48,163 nt of DNA from Novosphingobium pokkalii (GCF_014652855.1 NZ_BMZP01000006.1:99617-147779); one strand, 5' to 3'. Counted from the first letter of the stretch, positions 1 through 8,841 are shown. Notes: generated by a model from the letters alone, not told the origin. Made by a program: numbers and translations.

Positions 1-62
1 ACGCGCCCAAGATGTAAGCAAGCCATGGCGCGAGGGGCAGCCGCCCTTCGCGCCAGCCTGCC

Positions 63-263
63 ATGCGCCAGATTGCCCTGCTCCTCCTCGTGCTGTCGCT
101 GGCCGCCTGCCAGCAAGACAGCGACCCCGGCCCCGGCGGCGTGACCCGGGGCGAAGCGCGCGCGCTCGACGATGCCGCCGCCATGCTCGACAGCCGCCCG
201 GCCCCGCCGCCACTGGTCGATGCTACCGTCCCCGCCGAAGCAAGCGCGCCAGCCAAGCCTTAG
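63..263 (+). CDS. small lipoprotein, 66 aa
   Basis: The protein opens with a short hydrophobic stretch ending in a lipobox (LSLAAC, Cys16), so it should be lipid-anchored in the cell envelope. After Cys16 it is short, Pro/Ala/Asp-rich and without a recognisable domain, so no function can be assigned. The ATG is the only start that gives the complete lipoprotein signal. The ribosome-binding site is weak. The stretch before it (1-62) has no supportable gene: one frame ends in a stop at 15-17 and could be the tail of an upstream gene, but too little is visible to say. Confidence 0.65.
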   Translation: MRQIALLLLVLSLAACQQDSDPGPGGVTRGEARALDDAAAMLDSRPAPPPLVDATVPAEASAPAKP

Positions 264-375
264 GCGGTGCGGCCACTTTCAGGTGGCAACTTTCCCCTGC
301 TCCGGGGCCGTGTGCCGCCGCATGACCCCAATTTGGGTTAGGCCCGCATGGACAGCGCGCGCCGAATTGCGTACC

Positions 376-504
376 GGGAATTTTGCCGTTCAACGTCAAA
401 GCGGGACCCCGGATCAAGTCCGGGGTGACGAGAAAGTTTTTTGATCTTCATGTTTTAACGTCACCCCGGACTTGACCCGGGGTCCCGCTCAGTGGTTTGA
501 GCCA
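376..504 (+). repeat. 129-bp palindromic intergenic element, copy 1
   Basis: Two 30-bp arms (401-430 and 459-488, 29 of 30 bases complementary, each with the CCCCGG..CAAGTCCGGGG core) enclose an AT-rich 28-base loop (431-458). The outer flanks GCCGTTCAACGTCAAA and TCAGTGGTTTGAGCC belong to the element too, because they recur around the copy at 19268-19395. The loop lies in the opposite orientation relative to the flanks in that second copy. Palindromes of this type are common in sphingomonad intergenic DNA. The rest of the 264-567 gap shows no gene. Confidence 0.85.
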
Positions 505-567
505 AAGGGGCTTCCCACCAATCCCGGCCATTCCCGCGCCGATGCGATTGCCCACTCGGCCAGCGAC

Positions 568-1509
568 CTAAACCTCCAGCGAGCAGCCGCCGCAGTCGTC
601 GGTTTCCACCTGCACGGTGGTGTGGCCGATGCCGAAATCGTGTTCCAGATCATGCCCCAACTTGGCGAGAAAGGCGTCGCCGGGATGGCCGCCGGGCATG
701 ATCAGGTGCGCGGTCAGGGCGGTTTCGGTGGTGCTCATCGGCCAGATGTGCAGATCATGGACCCGTGCCACGCCGGGAAGGGCCGCCAGGGCCGCTTCCA
801 CTTTGGCCGGATCGATCCCCGGCGGCACCGCCTGAAGCCCCAGCTTGAGCGAATCGCGCGCCAGGCCCCAGGTGCCCACGGCGATCACCGCCACGATCGC
901 CAGGCTGACCACCGGATCGATCCAGGTCCACCCGGTCAGCGCCATGGCCAAGCCCGCAAGCACGACACCGGCCGAAACCCCGGCATCGGCGGCCATGTGC
1001 AGATAGGCGCCGCGCAAGTTGATGTCGTGCTTGCTGCCGCGCATGAACAGCAGGGCGGTGAAGGTGTTGATGGCAATGCCGATCGCCGCCACGATCATCA
1101 CCGGGCCGGGCGCCACGGCCTCTGGCTGCATCAGCCGGCGCAGGCTTTCCACCAGGATCGCGCCCAGCGCCACCAGCAGCAGAGCGGCATTGCCCAGCGC
1201 GGCCAGGATCGAGCTGGACTTGAAGCCATAGGTAAAGCGCCCCTGCGGCGGGCGTGCCGTCAGCACGCTGGCGCCCCAGGCCATGAACAGGCTGAGCACG
1301 TCTGACAGGTTGTGCCCGGCATCGGCGACCAGCGCCATCGAGCCGCTGACAATGCCATAGCCGCCTTCCACCACCACGAACGCGGTGTTGAGCGCAATGC
1401 CCAGGGCAAAGGCGCGGCCGAAGCTGGCGGGGGCATGGCTGTGGCCCGGCCCATGGTGATGGTGCCCATGGGCATGATCGTGATCGTGATGATGGTGACC
1501 GGCAGACAT
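568..1509 (-). CDS. cation diffusion facilitator (CzcD/ZitB-type zinc exporter), 313 aa
   Basis: This is an inner-membrane exporter of Zn2+ or similar divalent cations in exchange for protons. The N-terminus is very His-rich (about 12 His in the first 25 residues), the usual cytoplasmic metal-loading segment. About six membrane segments follow. The two HxxxD metal-site motifs are intact: H66/D70 in TM2 (DAGHNLSD) and H171/D175 in TM5 (HMAADAG). The C-terminal cytoplasmic domain (about 215-300) carries the family motif HDLHIWPMS and ends in Cys-containing DDCGGCSLEV. Length is normal. It stands alone, running in the same direction as rsmB upstream. Zinc as substrate is inferred from the family. 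Confidence 0.93.
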   Translation of the reverse strand: MSAGHHHHDHDHAHGHHHHGPGHSHAPASFGRAFALGIALNTAFVVVEGGYGIVSGSMALVADAGHNLSDVLSLFMAWGASVLTARPPQGRFTYGFKSSSILAALGNAALLLVALGAILVESLRRLMQPEAVAPGPVMIVAAIGIAINTFTALLFMRGSKHDINLRGAYLHMAADAGVSAGVVLAGLAMALTGWTWIDPVVSLAIVAVIAVGTWGLARDSLKLGLQAVPPGIDPAKVEAALAALPGVARVHDLHIWPMSTTETALTAHLIMPGGHPGDAFLAKLGHDLEHDFGIGHTTVQVETDDCGGCSLEV

Positions 1510-1549
1510 GGCGCGGGCTTACCGGCTAACCGCGCCTGCGCAAAATGAA

Positions 1550-2827
1550 TTACCAGCCATCCCGATCAGCCTTGCGCCAGCGCGCGGCAAAGAACCCGTC
1601 GATACCGCCGGCATCGGCCAACATGCCCGGATCGCTGCGCAGCCAGCCCTGCGCGGTCGGGGCAATCCCCGCCGGCAGTTCATTCGCGCCGATCGGGGTG
1701 GGTGCCAGCGCAGTAAAGACCATGGCCTGCGCTTCGCCCTCGGCGGGTTCGAGCGAGCAGGTGGCATAGACCAGCGTGCCGCCGGGACGCAGCCAATCGG
1801 CCGCACGGACCAGCATCTGCGCCTGCAACTGCGTCAGATCGTCCATCGCGGCCAGGCGGTGCAGCACGTCAGGATGGCGGCGGCAGGTGCCGGTGGCGCT
1901 GCACGGCGCATCGAGCAGCACGGCGTCGAACATATCATCCGGCTGCCACTTGAGCGCGTCGCCCTGCACCACGTCTGCCGCCAGGCCGGTGCGCGCGAGG
2001 TTGGCGCTCAGCCGCTCCAGGCGCCGGGCGGACTTGTCGAGCGCGGTTACCGTCCAGCCGGCGGCGGCCAGTTGCATGGTCTTGCCCCCCGGCGCGGCGC
2101 AGAGATCGAGCACACGGCGCCCTGCCCCGGCACCCAGCAGTCGCGCAGGCAGGCTGGCGGCGAGATCCTGGACCCACCAGGCGCCTTCGCCATAGCCAGG
2201 CAAGCGCTCCACCGCCTGGCCGCGCGGCAGGCGGACATGGCCGGGCAGCAGCGAAATGCCGCCCAGTTCCTGCACCCAGTGCGCGGTCTGCGCCGGATCG
2301 CGCAGGGTGAGGTCGAGCGGCGGCGGCGTGGCGAGGCCGGCGGGAATCGCGGCGGTGCGGCCAGGCCAGGCCGCATCCCAGCGCTGCGCCACGGCGGCGG
2401 GCAAAGTCGGCGCCTCGGGCAGCGCCGCCCCGCGCTTGAGCAGCGCAGAGAACACGCCATGGGCCAGGCGGCGCGGCCCGCCCATCAGCAGTGGCAGGCC
2501 AGTGGCGATCACCGCATGCGGCGGCAGGCCCAGGCGCAGGGCCTGCGCCAGCATCAGTTGCAGCACGGCGCGCGCCTTGGCATCGTCGGGCAGCACGGTC
2601 TGCGTGGCGCTGTCGATCAGGGCATCGAGATCGGGCAGCCAGCGCAACGCTTCCTGCACGATGGCCAGCGCCAGCGCGCGGTCATCGGCCCGCTCGATCG
2701 CGCGCAACACCGGCGGCGCGACCTGGTCCAGCGGATCGCCCCGGCGCAGCACGGCATCGAGCAGGCGCAGGGCGGCGCGGCGCGCGGGGACGCCGGGGGT
2801 TTCTTCGGTCTTGTGGTTAGGGGCCAT
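1550..2827 (-). CDS. rsmB: 16S rRNA (cytosine-C5)-methyltransferase, RsmB/NOL1-NOP2-Sun family
   Basis: It methylates a cytosine of 16S rRNA (C967 in E. coli) with SAM. An N-terminal NusB-like RNA-binding domain (about 15-135) is followed by the Rossmann methyltransferase domain. SAM-binding motif DLCAAPGGKT, motif IV DAPCSATGT (base-releasing Cys) and motif VI YATCSLEP (nucleophilic Cys) are all present, and the protein ends with the family motif GIDGFFAARW. At 425 aa it is full length. The NusB-like region separates RsmB from RsmF. The start lies 71 bp from the divergent DUF1674 gene, so the two may share a promoter region. Confidence 0.94.
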   Translation of the reverse strand: MAPNHKTEETPGVPARRAALRLLDAVLRRGDPLDQVAPPVLRAIERADDRALALAIVQEALRWLPDLDALIDSATQTVLPDDAKARAVLQLMLAQALRLGLPPHAVIATGLPLLMGGPRRLAHGVFSALLKRGAALPEAPTLPAAVAQRWDAAWPGRTAAIPAGLATPPPLDLTLRDPAQTAHWVQELGGISLLPGHVRLPRGQAVERLPGYGEGAWWVQDLAASLPARLLGAGAGRRVLDLCAAPGGKTMQLAAAGWTVTALDKSARRLERLSANLARTGLAADVVQGDALKWQPDDMFDAVLLDAPCSATGTCRRHPDVLHRLAAMDDLTQLQAQMLVRAADWLRPGGTLVYATCSLEPAEGEAQAMVFTALAPTPIGANELPAGIAPTAQGWLRSDPGMLADAGGIDGFFAARWRKADRDGW

Positions 2828-2898
2828 CCCCGCGCCTATCGCGCCTTATGCCCCATTTGGCAATTGCGCGCGCGGTGACAAAGGCGCATGGCCGCGTC

Positions 2899-3087
2899 AT
2901 GGAACAGCCGCTCCCCGCCAACCGGCAGCGCGCGACGCAGCGCCCCGCGCCCTTTGCCAAGCCCGCCCACTGGACCGACACCCCCGCCCCCGCCCCGCGC
3001 GTGGTGGAACGCGGCGACGATCCCGATGGCCTTGACCCAACCCGTTATGGCGATTGGGAAAAGAACGGCATCGCGATCGATTTTTGA
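2899..3087 (+). CDS. DUF1674 protein (SdhAF4-like succinate dehydrogenase assembly factor), 62 aa
   Basis: The conserved C-terminal signature DPTRYGDWEKNGIAIDF identifies the DUF1674/SDHAF4 family. Its eukaryotic members help flavinated SdhA assemble into succinate dehydrogenase. The first half is Pro/Ala-rich and variable, as usual. I chose the internal ATG (MEQPLPANRQ) because it gives the typical length of about 60 residues and leaves room for a promoter opposite rsmB. An in-frame ATG at 2848 would add 17 residues that do not look like family sequence. No sdh genes are nearby, so the role comes only from family membership. Confidence 0.85.
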   Translation: MEQPLPANRQRATQRPAPFAKPAHWTDTPAPAPRVVERGDDPDGLDPTRYGDWEKNGIAIDF

Positions 3088-3094
3088 AAGACGA

Positions 3095-3739
3095 TTACAC
3101 TTGCGGCAGTCTGTCGGCGTAGATCAGCCGGCCTGCCGCGAGGCGCCATAGCGCCTGGTTGAAATCGGCCTCGGGCAGCGCAAAGCAACCATCGCTGCGG
3201 CCGAGCTTGCCCCATTTAGCCAGCATGTCGGCATTGGCGTACCACGCCGGGTGCACCACGATGGCGCGGTCCTGGGCCATGTTGTTGTCCGGGTCCACGC
3301 CGGTCAGGCGGATCGAACTGCCGTACTTGCCGCGATACCATTCGTTGGTGACGAAGGCGCCGCGCGAGGTGGCCAGGCTGTTGATCTGGTTGGAAAAGAA
3401 CTTGAGGAAGCCGTCGTGCTCGGGGTCTGACCCGCGCCCGTGGCAGACCAGGATCGAATCGACCCGGCCGGCTTCCAGATTGGCGAAGTGAAAGCGCGGC
3501 AACGACGAGGGCAGCGCGAAGTCGGCCACGCCCACCACGTCGGTGTGCCACAGCAGGTTCGCAACGCGGTCGCGCTGCTGCGCCGCCACGTCGAGCACGC
3601 GGCGATGCTGCGCCGGCATCGACCAGGCCTGGGCAAAGACGCGCGGCGCCAGGCTGGCCGCGCCAGCGACCACGGCGCCGCCCAGCAGGCCGCGTCGGGA
3701 AAGCCCCTTGCCGGCAAGAATGGACCGATGCTGTTTCAT
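3095..3739 (-). CDS. murein L,D-transpeptidase catalytic domain protein (YkuD_2 type), exported
   Basis: This is a periplasmic enzyme predicted to make or remodel 3-3 cross-links in peptidoglycan. The N-terminus has a twin-arginine-like signal (SRRGLLGGAVVAGAASL, cleavage near VFAQA). The catalytic region carries a conserved His (H163 in AIVVHPAWY) and the Cys motif GRSDGCFALP (C185). This spacing and sequence fit the YkuD_2 subgroup rather than classic YkuD. At 214 aa it is complete. It converges on the DUF1674 gene with only 7 bp between the stops. A second, unrelated-looking L,D-transpeptidase lies at 26024-26752. Confidence 0.88.
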   Translation of the reverse strand: MKQHRSILAGKGLSRRGLLGGAVVAGAASLAPRVFAQAWSMPAQHRRVLDVAAQQRDRVANLLWHTDVVGVADFALPSSLPRFHFANLEAGRVDSILVCHGRGSDPEHDGFLKFFSNQINSLATSRGAFVTNEWYRGKYGSSIRLTGVDPDNNMAQDRAIVVHPAWYANADMLAKWGKLGRSDGCFALPEADFNQALWRLAAGRLIYADRLPQV

Positions 3740-3776
3740 TTTTCCATCATGCCATGGTTTTCATGGGTGAATGCTG

Positions 3777-3804
3777 AACAGGGTTATCACGAATCAACCC
3801 TGTT
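3777..3804 (-). terminator. hairpin directly after the ispG operon
   Basis: A perfect 9-bp inverted repeat (AACAGGGTT / AACCCTGTT) with a 10-base loop begins one base after the GNAT stop codon on the minus strand. There is no clear U-tract, so it may act as a Rho-assisted terminator or 3'-end stabiliser. Confidence 0.5.
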
Positions 3805-4281
3805 TCACTGCCCCATTTGCTGCAACGCAGCGCCGTCTACCCGCATGATCCGCCATTCGTCCATCATCCGCGCGCCGAGTGACCGGTAGAACGCGATCGA
3901 CGGCGCATTCCAATCCAGCACCGACCATTCCAGCCGCGCGCAGCCGCGCTCCACCGCCAGCGCCGCCAGGCGTTGCAGCAAGGCCTTGCCCAGCCCGGTG
4001 CCGCGCGCCTGGGGCCGCACATAGAGGTCTTCCAGATAGATGCCGGGCTTGCCCTCGAACGTAGAGAAATTGTGGAAGAACAAGGCAAAGCCCTGCCCCT
4101 GCCCATCCTGCTCGGCAATCAGCACTTCGGCCATCGGGCGCGGGCCGAACACATGCTCGCCCAGCGTGGCTTCGTCGAAGCGCACTTCGTGGGACAGTTT
4201 TTCATAATCGGCCAGATCGCGGATCAACTGCGCGATCAGCGGCAGGTCTGCCGGCACGGCCGGGCGGACGGTACTGGTCAC
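3805..4281 (-). CDS. GNAT family N-acetyltransferase, 158 aa
   Basis: A single GNAT fold. The acetyl-CoA binding loop is visible as VRPQARGTGLGKALL (about residues 87-101), followed by the usual VLDWNAPSIAFYRSLGA strand-helix near the C-terminus. It resembles diamine/spermidine acetyltransferase-like members (ADYEKLSHEV..., FHNFSTFEGKPGIYLEDLYV), but the substrate cannot be read from sequence. The start is a GTG overlapping the TGA of the preceding gene (GTGA), so translation is probably coupled. It is the last gene of the ispG / DUF4919-like / GNAT operon. Confidence 0.88.
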   Translation of the reverse strand: MTSTVRPAVPADLPLIAQLIRDLADYEKLSHEVRFDEATLGEHVFGPRPMAEVLIAEQDGQGQGFALFFHNFSTFEGKPGIYLEDLYVRPQARGTGLGKALLQRLAALAVERGCARLEWSVLDWNAPSIAFYRSLGARMMDEWRIMRVDGAALQQMGQ

Positions 4282-4868
4282 GGTGCGCCCACCAGCGCAT
4301 CCACCGCGATCCAGATGGTCATCGCCGCGCCACCCGTTGGCGGCGTGGCCGTGACGATGGCATAGGCATGGCCGCCTTCGCGCCGCGTGTCCTCGGCGGT
4401 GACGGTAAAGCCCAGCAGCGCGAGCGCGGTGTCCTTTTCCGCCGCGCTCACCACGTTCCACGCGGCGTTTGGCGCGGTGCCCGGCTGCCCGCCGGTGATG
4501 CCGCGCAACAGGATCAGGATCTGGGCATGGCGCCGCTGCGCCGCCTCGGCCCGCCCCAGCCGGGACAGGGCCTGTTCTTCAAGGTACAGCGCATTGAGAT
4601 TGAGCGGATCGATCGCGCGCTGCGCCTGCGCCATGGCCAGGCTGCGTGCCGGATCGCGCTCCAGCGCGGTCCAGGCCGCCTTGGCCTGATCCCACTCCGG
4701 CACCGAACCACCCAGCCGCGCGCGGTTCTGCCAGCGCAAGGCCTTGGCATCGAGGCCGGCATCCCCCGCCTCGAACCGGGCCATGCCGGCTTGGAACGCG
4801 GCGTCATCAAAGCCGGGCGCGGCCGCCAGGAGCAGCGGCGCAACCAGCACCAGCGCGGCGTGCCTCAC
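4278..4868 (-). CDS. exported DUF4919-like protein, 196 aa
   Basis: The protein begins with a cleavable signal peptide ([19 protein letters not shown]). The mature part resembles the DUF4919 group: a helical TPR-like half ([17 protein letters not shown]) and a C-terminal beta-rich half. No enzymatic motif is visible. The GTG start overlaps the ispG stop codon (GTGA) and its own stop overlaps the GTG of the GNAT gene, so three genes are tightly coupled. I am not certain of the DUF assignment. It is a periplasmic protein of unknown function. Confidence 0.72.
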   Translation of the reverse strand: MRHAALVLVAPLLLAAAPGFDDAAFQAGMARFEAGDAGLDAKALRWQNRARLGGSVPEWDQAKAAWTALERDPARSLAMAQAQRAIDPLNLNALYLEEQALSRLGRAEAAQRRHAQILILLRGITGGQPGTAPNAAWNVVSAAEKDTALALLGFTVTAEDTRREGGHAYAIVTATPPTGGAAMTIWIAVDALVGAP

Positions 4869-6007
4869 TCGGCGGGTTCGCCCACTTTGGCGGCCGCCGC
4901 GGCATCGGCGGCCGCTTCCATTTCCGCCGCCTTGGCTTCGACCAGGGCAACAATGTGGTCCAGCATCTCTTCGGACTGCACGGTGTGGTCGGTCACGCCC
5001 GAAAGATAGACCATGTGCTTGCCGTTGCCGCCGCCAGTCAGGCCGATGTCGGTCTCGCGCGCCTCGCCGGGGCCATTGACCACGCAACCGAGCACCGAGA
5101 GCGAAATCGGCGTCTTGATATGTTGCAGGCGGGCTTCGAGCGCTTCGACCGTGCGGATCACGTCGAAACCCTGGCGTGCGCAGCTCGGGCACGAAACCAC
5201 GCGCACCCCGCGCGTGCGCAGGCCCAGGCTCTTGAGGATTTCAAAGCCGACGCGCACTTCCTCTTCCGGCTCGGCCGAAAGCGAGACGCGCAGGGTATCG
5301 CCGATCCCCGCCCAGAGCAGGTTGCCGATGCCGATGGCCGATTTCACCGTGCCGCCGATCAGCCCACCCGCTTCGGTAATGCCCAGGTGCAGCGGGCAAT
5401 CGACCGCCTCGGCCAGGCCCATGTAGGCCGAAACCGCCAGGAACACGTCGGAGGCCTTCACCGCCACCTTGTATTCGTGGAAATCGTGGTCTTGCAGCAG
5501 CTTGATATGGTCGAGCGCGGATTCCACCAGCGCTTCCGGGCAGGGCTCGCCGTACTTTTCCAGCAGATGCCGTTCCAGGCTGCCACCGTTCACGCCGATG
5601 CGGATGGCGCAGCCGTTGGCCTTGGCCGCGCGCACCACTTCGGCCACACGATCGGCCGAACCGATGTTGCCGGGGTTGATGCGCAGGCAGGCCGCGCCGG
5701 CGTCTGCTGCTTCGAGCGCGCGCTTGTAGTGGAAATGGATGTCGGCGATGATCGGAATGCGCGAGGCCTTCACGATCTTGCCCAGCGCCGCCGTGCTGGC
5801 CACGTCGGGGCAGGAAACGCGGATCAGGTCTGCCCCGGCATCCTCGCAGCGGCGGATCTGGTCGATCGTTGCCACCGCGTCTTCCGTGGGGGTGTTGGTC
5901 ATGGTCTGCACGGTGATCGGGGCATCGCCACCGACCGGGACGCTGCCGACCATGATCTGGCGGCTCTGGCGGCGCACGATGGTGCGCCAGGGACGGATCT
6001 CGCTCAT
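4865..6007 (-). CDS. ispG: (E)-4-hydroxy-3-methylbut-2-enyl-diphosphate synthase
   Basis: This is the penultimate enzyme of the non-mevalonate (MEP) isoprenoid pathway. It reductively opens MEcPP to HMBPP using a [4Fe-4S] cluster, normally with flavodoxin or ferredoxin. Diagnostic motifs run in order: [32 protein letters not shown], then the C-terminal cluster segments [10 protein letters not shown] and [10 protein letters not shown], with the family residues DIGLTGG behind them. At 380 aa it is the normal short bacterial form, without the plant-type insert. It leads a translationally coupled operon of three genes and ends in an Ala/Glu-rich tail. Confidence 0.97.
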   Translation of the reverse strand: MSEIRPWRTIVRRQSRQIMVGSVPVGGDAPITVQTMTNTPTEDAVATIDQIRRCEDAGADLIRVSCPDVASTAALGKIVKASRIPIIADIHFHYKRALEAADAGAACLRINPGNIGSADRVAEVVRAAKANGCAIRIGVNGGSLERHLLEKYGEPCPEALVESALDHIKLLQDHDFHEYKVAVKASDVFLAVSAYMGLAEAVDCPLHLGITEAGGLIGGTVKSAIGIGNLLWAGIGDTLRVSLSAEPEEEVRVGFEILKSLGLRTRGVRVVSCPSCARQGFDVIRTVEALEARLQHIKTPISLSVLGCVVNGPGEARETDIGLTGGGNGKHMVYLSGVTDHTVQSEEMLDHIVALVEAKAAEMEAAADAAAAAKVGEPAE

Positions 6008-6070
6008 GATCCGGGCTTATACCCGCAGCCAGGGCCGAGCGCCACCCGGCACGAAGGCCGTCAAAGATTA

Positions 6071-6234
6071 GAGCCCGATCCGAAAGTCCTGCGGGTCGGC
6101 CTGGCGGGTCTTTTGCGCCACCACGGCGTCGGCTTTTCGCCACGATGCTTCCAGCATCGCTAGGCTCTCAGCCTTCTTGTGGTGACCCAAAATCCCTCGC
6201 CAGTCCTCAGCCGCCCGACTTTCGGAACGGGCTC
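6071..6234. repeat. 164-bp segment bounded by 18-bp terminal inverted repeats
   Basis: GAGCCCGATCCGAAAGTC (6071-6088) is matched, inverted, by GACTTTCGGAACGGGCTC (6217-6234) with one mismatch. The right arm encodes the last residues of the neighbouring GNAT (SPFRKSGG). The interior is open on the minus strand and would encode a basic helical peptide ending DFRIGL, for which I have no evidence of expression. No target-site duplication is obvious. It could be a MITE-like insertion that replaced the end of the GNAT gene, or just a long-range terminator structure. Confidence 0.5.
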
Positions 6235-6761
6235 TTGCAGGCGTAGAGAAATTCCGGATCGCAGTGGTTGCCCACCCAGAATTCGATATCGGCAATCTTT
6301 TCAAAGCCAAAGCGATGGTAGAAGCGCTGCGCCCCAGGGTTGTCGCTATAGACCGTCAATTGGATCTCGTCCGCGCCGCGATCGCGCGCCACTTCCATCG
6401 CCCAGTCCATCAGCCGGCGCCCCAGCCCGCCGCCGACGCGATCGGGATCGGTGTAGAGCTGCTTGAGTTCCAGCGGGCGCTGCGGGTTGCTGAATTCGCG
6501 CGGCAGCGTGCTGTCGAGCACCAGCTTGCAGAATGCCACCAGGCGCCCGTCTTCCTCGATCACCGCCACGCGCATGCCGGGATCGGCGATCTGGCGCGCG
6601 GTCACCGCATCGCTATGCGCCTCTTCCATGAACGCGGCATAGTCCTCGGGCGCATAGAGGTGCTCGAACTTGGCGGAAATCGCGCGGCGGGCAAGCGCTG
6701 CCAGCGGCAGGGCATCGTCGGGGGTGGCAAGACGCAGTTTGGCAGGATCGGGCGTGGTCAT
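6207..6761 (-). CDS. GNAT family N-acetyltransferase, 184 aa
   Basis: The GNAT fold is visible through LYTDPDRVGGGLGRRLMDWA, where the acetyl-CoA pyrophosphate loop is GGGLGRR, and VYSDNPGAQRFYHRFGFEK near the C-terminus. The substrate is unknown. The start is set at the ATG giving MTTPDPAKLRL. An ATG four codons earlier and a TTG further up are alternatives, and none has a strong ribosome-binding site. The last eight residues are encoded inside an inverted-repeat arm (6217-6234), so the natural C-terminus may have been altered. Confidence 0.85.
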   Translation of the reverse strand: MTTPDPAKLRLATPDDALPLAALARRAISAKFEHLYAPEDYAAFMEEAHSDAVTARQIADPGMRVAVIEEDGRLVAFCKLVLDSTLPREFSNPQRPLELKQLYTDPDRVGGGLGRRLMDWAMEVARDRGADEIQLTVYSDNPGAQRFYHRFGFEKIADIEFWVGNHCDPEFLYACKSPFRKSGG

Positions 6762-6826
6762 GCCGGGCTGCATAAAGCGGCCCGGCGGCAATTGCTACCA
6801 GTCGTTCCCGGCGGTCACTGCGCCCC

Positions 6827-7252
6827 TCAGTCGGCTTGGGCCACCTTGTCGGGCTTGGTGTAAGGAATGAACTTGTCCAGCCCGACGAACCCGCGCCAGA
6901 AGCCGCTGGTGCGATCGCGCAACTGCACGGTATCGATCGCGCAAAGCTGCGAGCCGGTCAGCCGGGTCACCAGGATATCGTCGCTGCGCAGCGATTCGAG
7001 GCCGGTGCGCGGCTTCTGCACATAGAGCGTGCGGCCCGAGTCGTAGACGATCGCCGTCTTGTCGAAGACTTGCGTGCCGGACACGGTGGGCATGTAGATG
7101 CAATCCACCGGATTGCCCGGAACGCGGCCTTCCAGGCGCTTGTCCAGTTCCTGCTGCGGAGTCAGCCTGGGCTTGGCCTGCGCCATGGCCCCGGTCAACG
7201 CCAGGCTGCCGATGGCGAGCGAAAGAGCCAGCATTCTTGCCTGCTTCATCAT
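6827..7252 (-). CDS. exported hypothetical protein, about 141 aa
   Basis: A clear signal peptide (MLALSLAIGSLALTGAMAQA) directs it to the periplasm. The mature region has two cysteines (VDCIYMP and SQLCAID) that could form a disulfide, and ends in FWRGFVGLDKFIPYTKP. The pattern recalls DUF6491-type sphingomonad proteins, but I cannot confirm that. The ATG at 7252 is preceded by AAGAGG at good spacing. The upstream extension is not signal-peptide-like and was rejected. It lies 83 bp downstream of tldD on the same strand. Confidence 0.75.
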   Translation of the reverse strand: MMKQARMLALSLAIGSLALTGAMAQAKPRLTPQQELDKRLEGRVPGNPVDCIYMPTVSGTQVFDKTAIVYDSGRTLYVQKPRTGLESLRSDDILVTRLTGSQLCAIDTVQLRDRTSGFWRGFVGLDKFIPYTKPDKVAQAD

Positions 7253-7335
7253 GATTCGCCTCTTCATTCCGGTGGTTCTCATCCTTGGCCAGGACATTAT
7301 CACGGACTGGGTGAACTCCACCTGAAAAATCGGCG

Positions 7336-8778
7336 TCAGCCCGTGCCGCCCACCGTCAGCCCTTCGACCAGCAGGCTGGGCTGGCCGACACCGGCGGGCA
7401 CGCTCTGCCCACCCTTGCCACAGATGCCCACGCCTTCGTCGAGCGCGAAATCGTTGCCAATGCCGGTCACGCGGGTCAGCACAGTCGGCCCATCACCAAT
7501 CAGCGTGGCGCCCTTGATCGGGTCGCCGATCTTGCCGTCCTTTACGAGATAGGCCTCGGTACAAGTGAACACGAACTTGCCGCTGGTGATGTCCACCTGG
7601 CCGCCGCCGAACGACTTGGCGAAGATGCCGTTCTTGACGCGCGAAAGCAGTTCGGTCGGATCGTCGTTGCCGCCGCGCATGAAGGTGTTGGTCATGCGCG
7701 GCATCGGCGCATGGGCATAGCTTTCGCGGCGGCCGTTGCCGGTGGGCTCCACCCCCATCAGCCGGGCGTTGAGCCGATCGTGGATATAGCCCTTGAGGAT
7801 GCCGTCCTCGATCAGCACGTTTTCCTGGGTCGGCGTGCCTTCATCGTCGATCGACAGCGAGCCGCGCCGGCCCTGGCCACCCACGCCCAGCAGGGTGCCG
7901 TCGTCCACCACAGTCACCCCTGGCGCCGCCACGCGCTGGCCGATGCGGCCGGAAAAGGCACTGGTGCCCTTGCGGTTGAAATCGCCTTCCAGGCCATGGC
8001 CGACCGCTTCATGCAGCAGCACGCCGGGCCAGCCGGGGCCGACCAGCACGGTCATCTCGCCCGCAGGCGCCGCCACGGCAGACAGGTTGGTGATGGCCTG
8101 GTGCAGCGCCTGGTCGATGCCGCGCTGCCAAGTTTCGGGCAGGAACAGATCGTCATAGAGCCGGCGCCCGCCGATGCCGAACGAACCGGTTTCGCGCCGC
8201 CCATTGTCTTCGACCACGACCGAAACGTTGAGCCGCACGAGCGGGCGCACGTCATGCGCGAAAAAGCCATCGGCGCGGACCACTTCGACCACCGACCACG
8301 AACCCGACAGCGAGGCCGAAACCTGCACCACGCGCGGATCGCGGGCACGCGCGGCCGCGTCGATCTGCTCCAGCAGGCGCACCTTGGCCTCGAACGGCAC
8401 GGCATCGAGCGGCGAAGCATCAGTGTAGAGATGGCGGTTGTTGTGGCGCGGCGGCGGCGCCGGCTGCCCCTTGGCGGGATCGAGCAGCTTGAGCGTTTCC
8501 CCCGCACGGGCAATGGCGGCGGCCGAAACCTCGTTGGCATGGGCAAAGCCGGTCATCTCGCCCGAAACACCGCGCAGGCCGAACCCGGCATCGCGCGAAT
8601 AGTCGGCGGTCTTCAGGCGCCCATCGTCAAAGCCGAAGCTTTCGCTGGCCACGAATTGCAGGAACAGCTCGCCATCGTCGCAAGCGCCAAGGGCGCCGCG
8701 CACCAGAGCCTGGGCGTCATCGGGAGTGAGCAGGCCGGGGCGATAGAGCAGCGAGCGGGTGTCGGCAGAAAGCGTCAT
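7336..8778 (-). CDS. tldD: metalloprotease TldD
   Basis: TldD forms a heterodimeric zinc protease with TldE/PmbA that trims unfolded peptides and, in E. coli, matures microcins and degrades CcdA. The metal-binding motif HEAVGHGLEGD is intact in the middle of the protein. The C-terminus carries the family block FTCTEAYLVKDGKIGDPIKG followed by GICGKGGQSVPAGVGQPSLL. The ATG at 8778 (MTLSADTRSLLYRPGLL) gives the usual length near 480. An upstream GTG would add eight residues. tldE is not in the window. The CHCC zinc-finger gene lies 63 bp upstream on the same strand. Confidence 0.96.
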   Translation of the reverse strand: MTLSADTRSLLYRPGLLTPDDAQALVRGALGACDDGELFLQFVASESFGFDDGRLKTADYSRDAGFGLRGVSGEMTGFAHANEVSAAAIARAGETLKLLDPAKGQPAPPPRHNNRHLYTDASPLDAVPFEAKVRLLEQIDAAARARDPRVVQVSASLSGSWSVVEVVRADGFFAHDVRPLVRLNVSVVVEDNGRRETGSFGIGGRRLYDDLFLPETWQRGIDQALHQAITNLSAVAAPAGEMTVLVGPGWPGVLLHEAVGHGLEGDFNRKGTSAFSGRIGQRVAAPGVTVVDDGTLLGVGGQGRRGSLSIDDEGTPTQENVLIEDGILKGYIHDRLNARLMGVEPTGNGRRESYAHAPMPRMTNTFMRGGNDDPTELLSRVKNGIFAKSFGGGQVDITSGKFVFTCTEAYLVKDGKIGDPIKGATLIGDGPTVLTRVTGIGNDFALDEGVGICGKGGQSVPAGVGQPSLLVEGLTVGGTG

Positions 8779-8841
8779 CCTGCCGATATAGGCATCACCC
8801 ACGCCGCTGGCCAGCGCCAGCGGGCGGATCGCAGCGCAAAA

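Noticed and set aside
6068..6310. 80-codon minus-strand frame overlapping the end of a GNAT gene
   Set aside because: It overlaps GNAT coding sequence in another frame and lacks a start signal. Only the inverted repeats around its second half are worth reporting.
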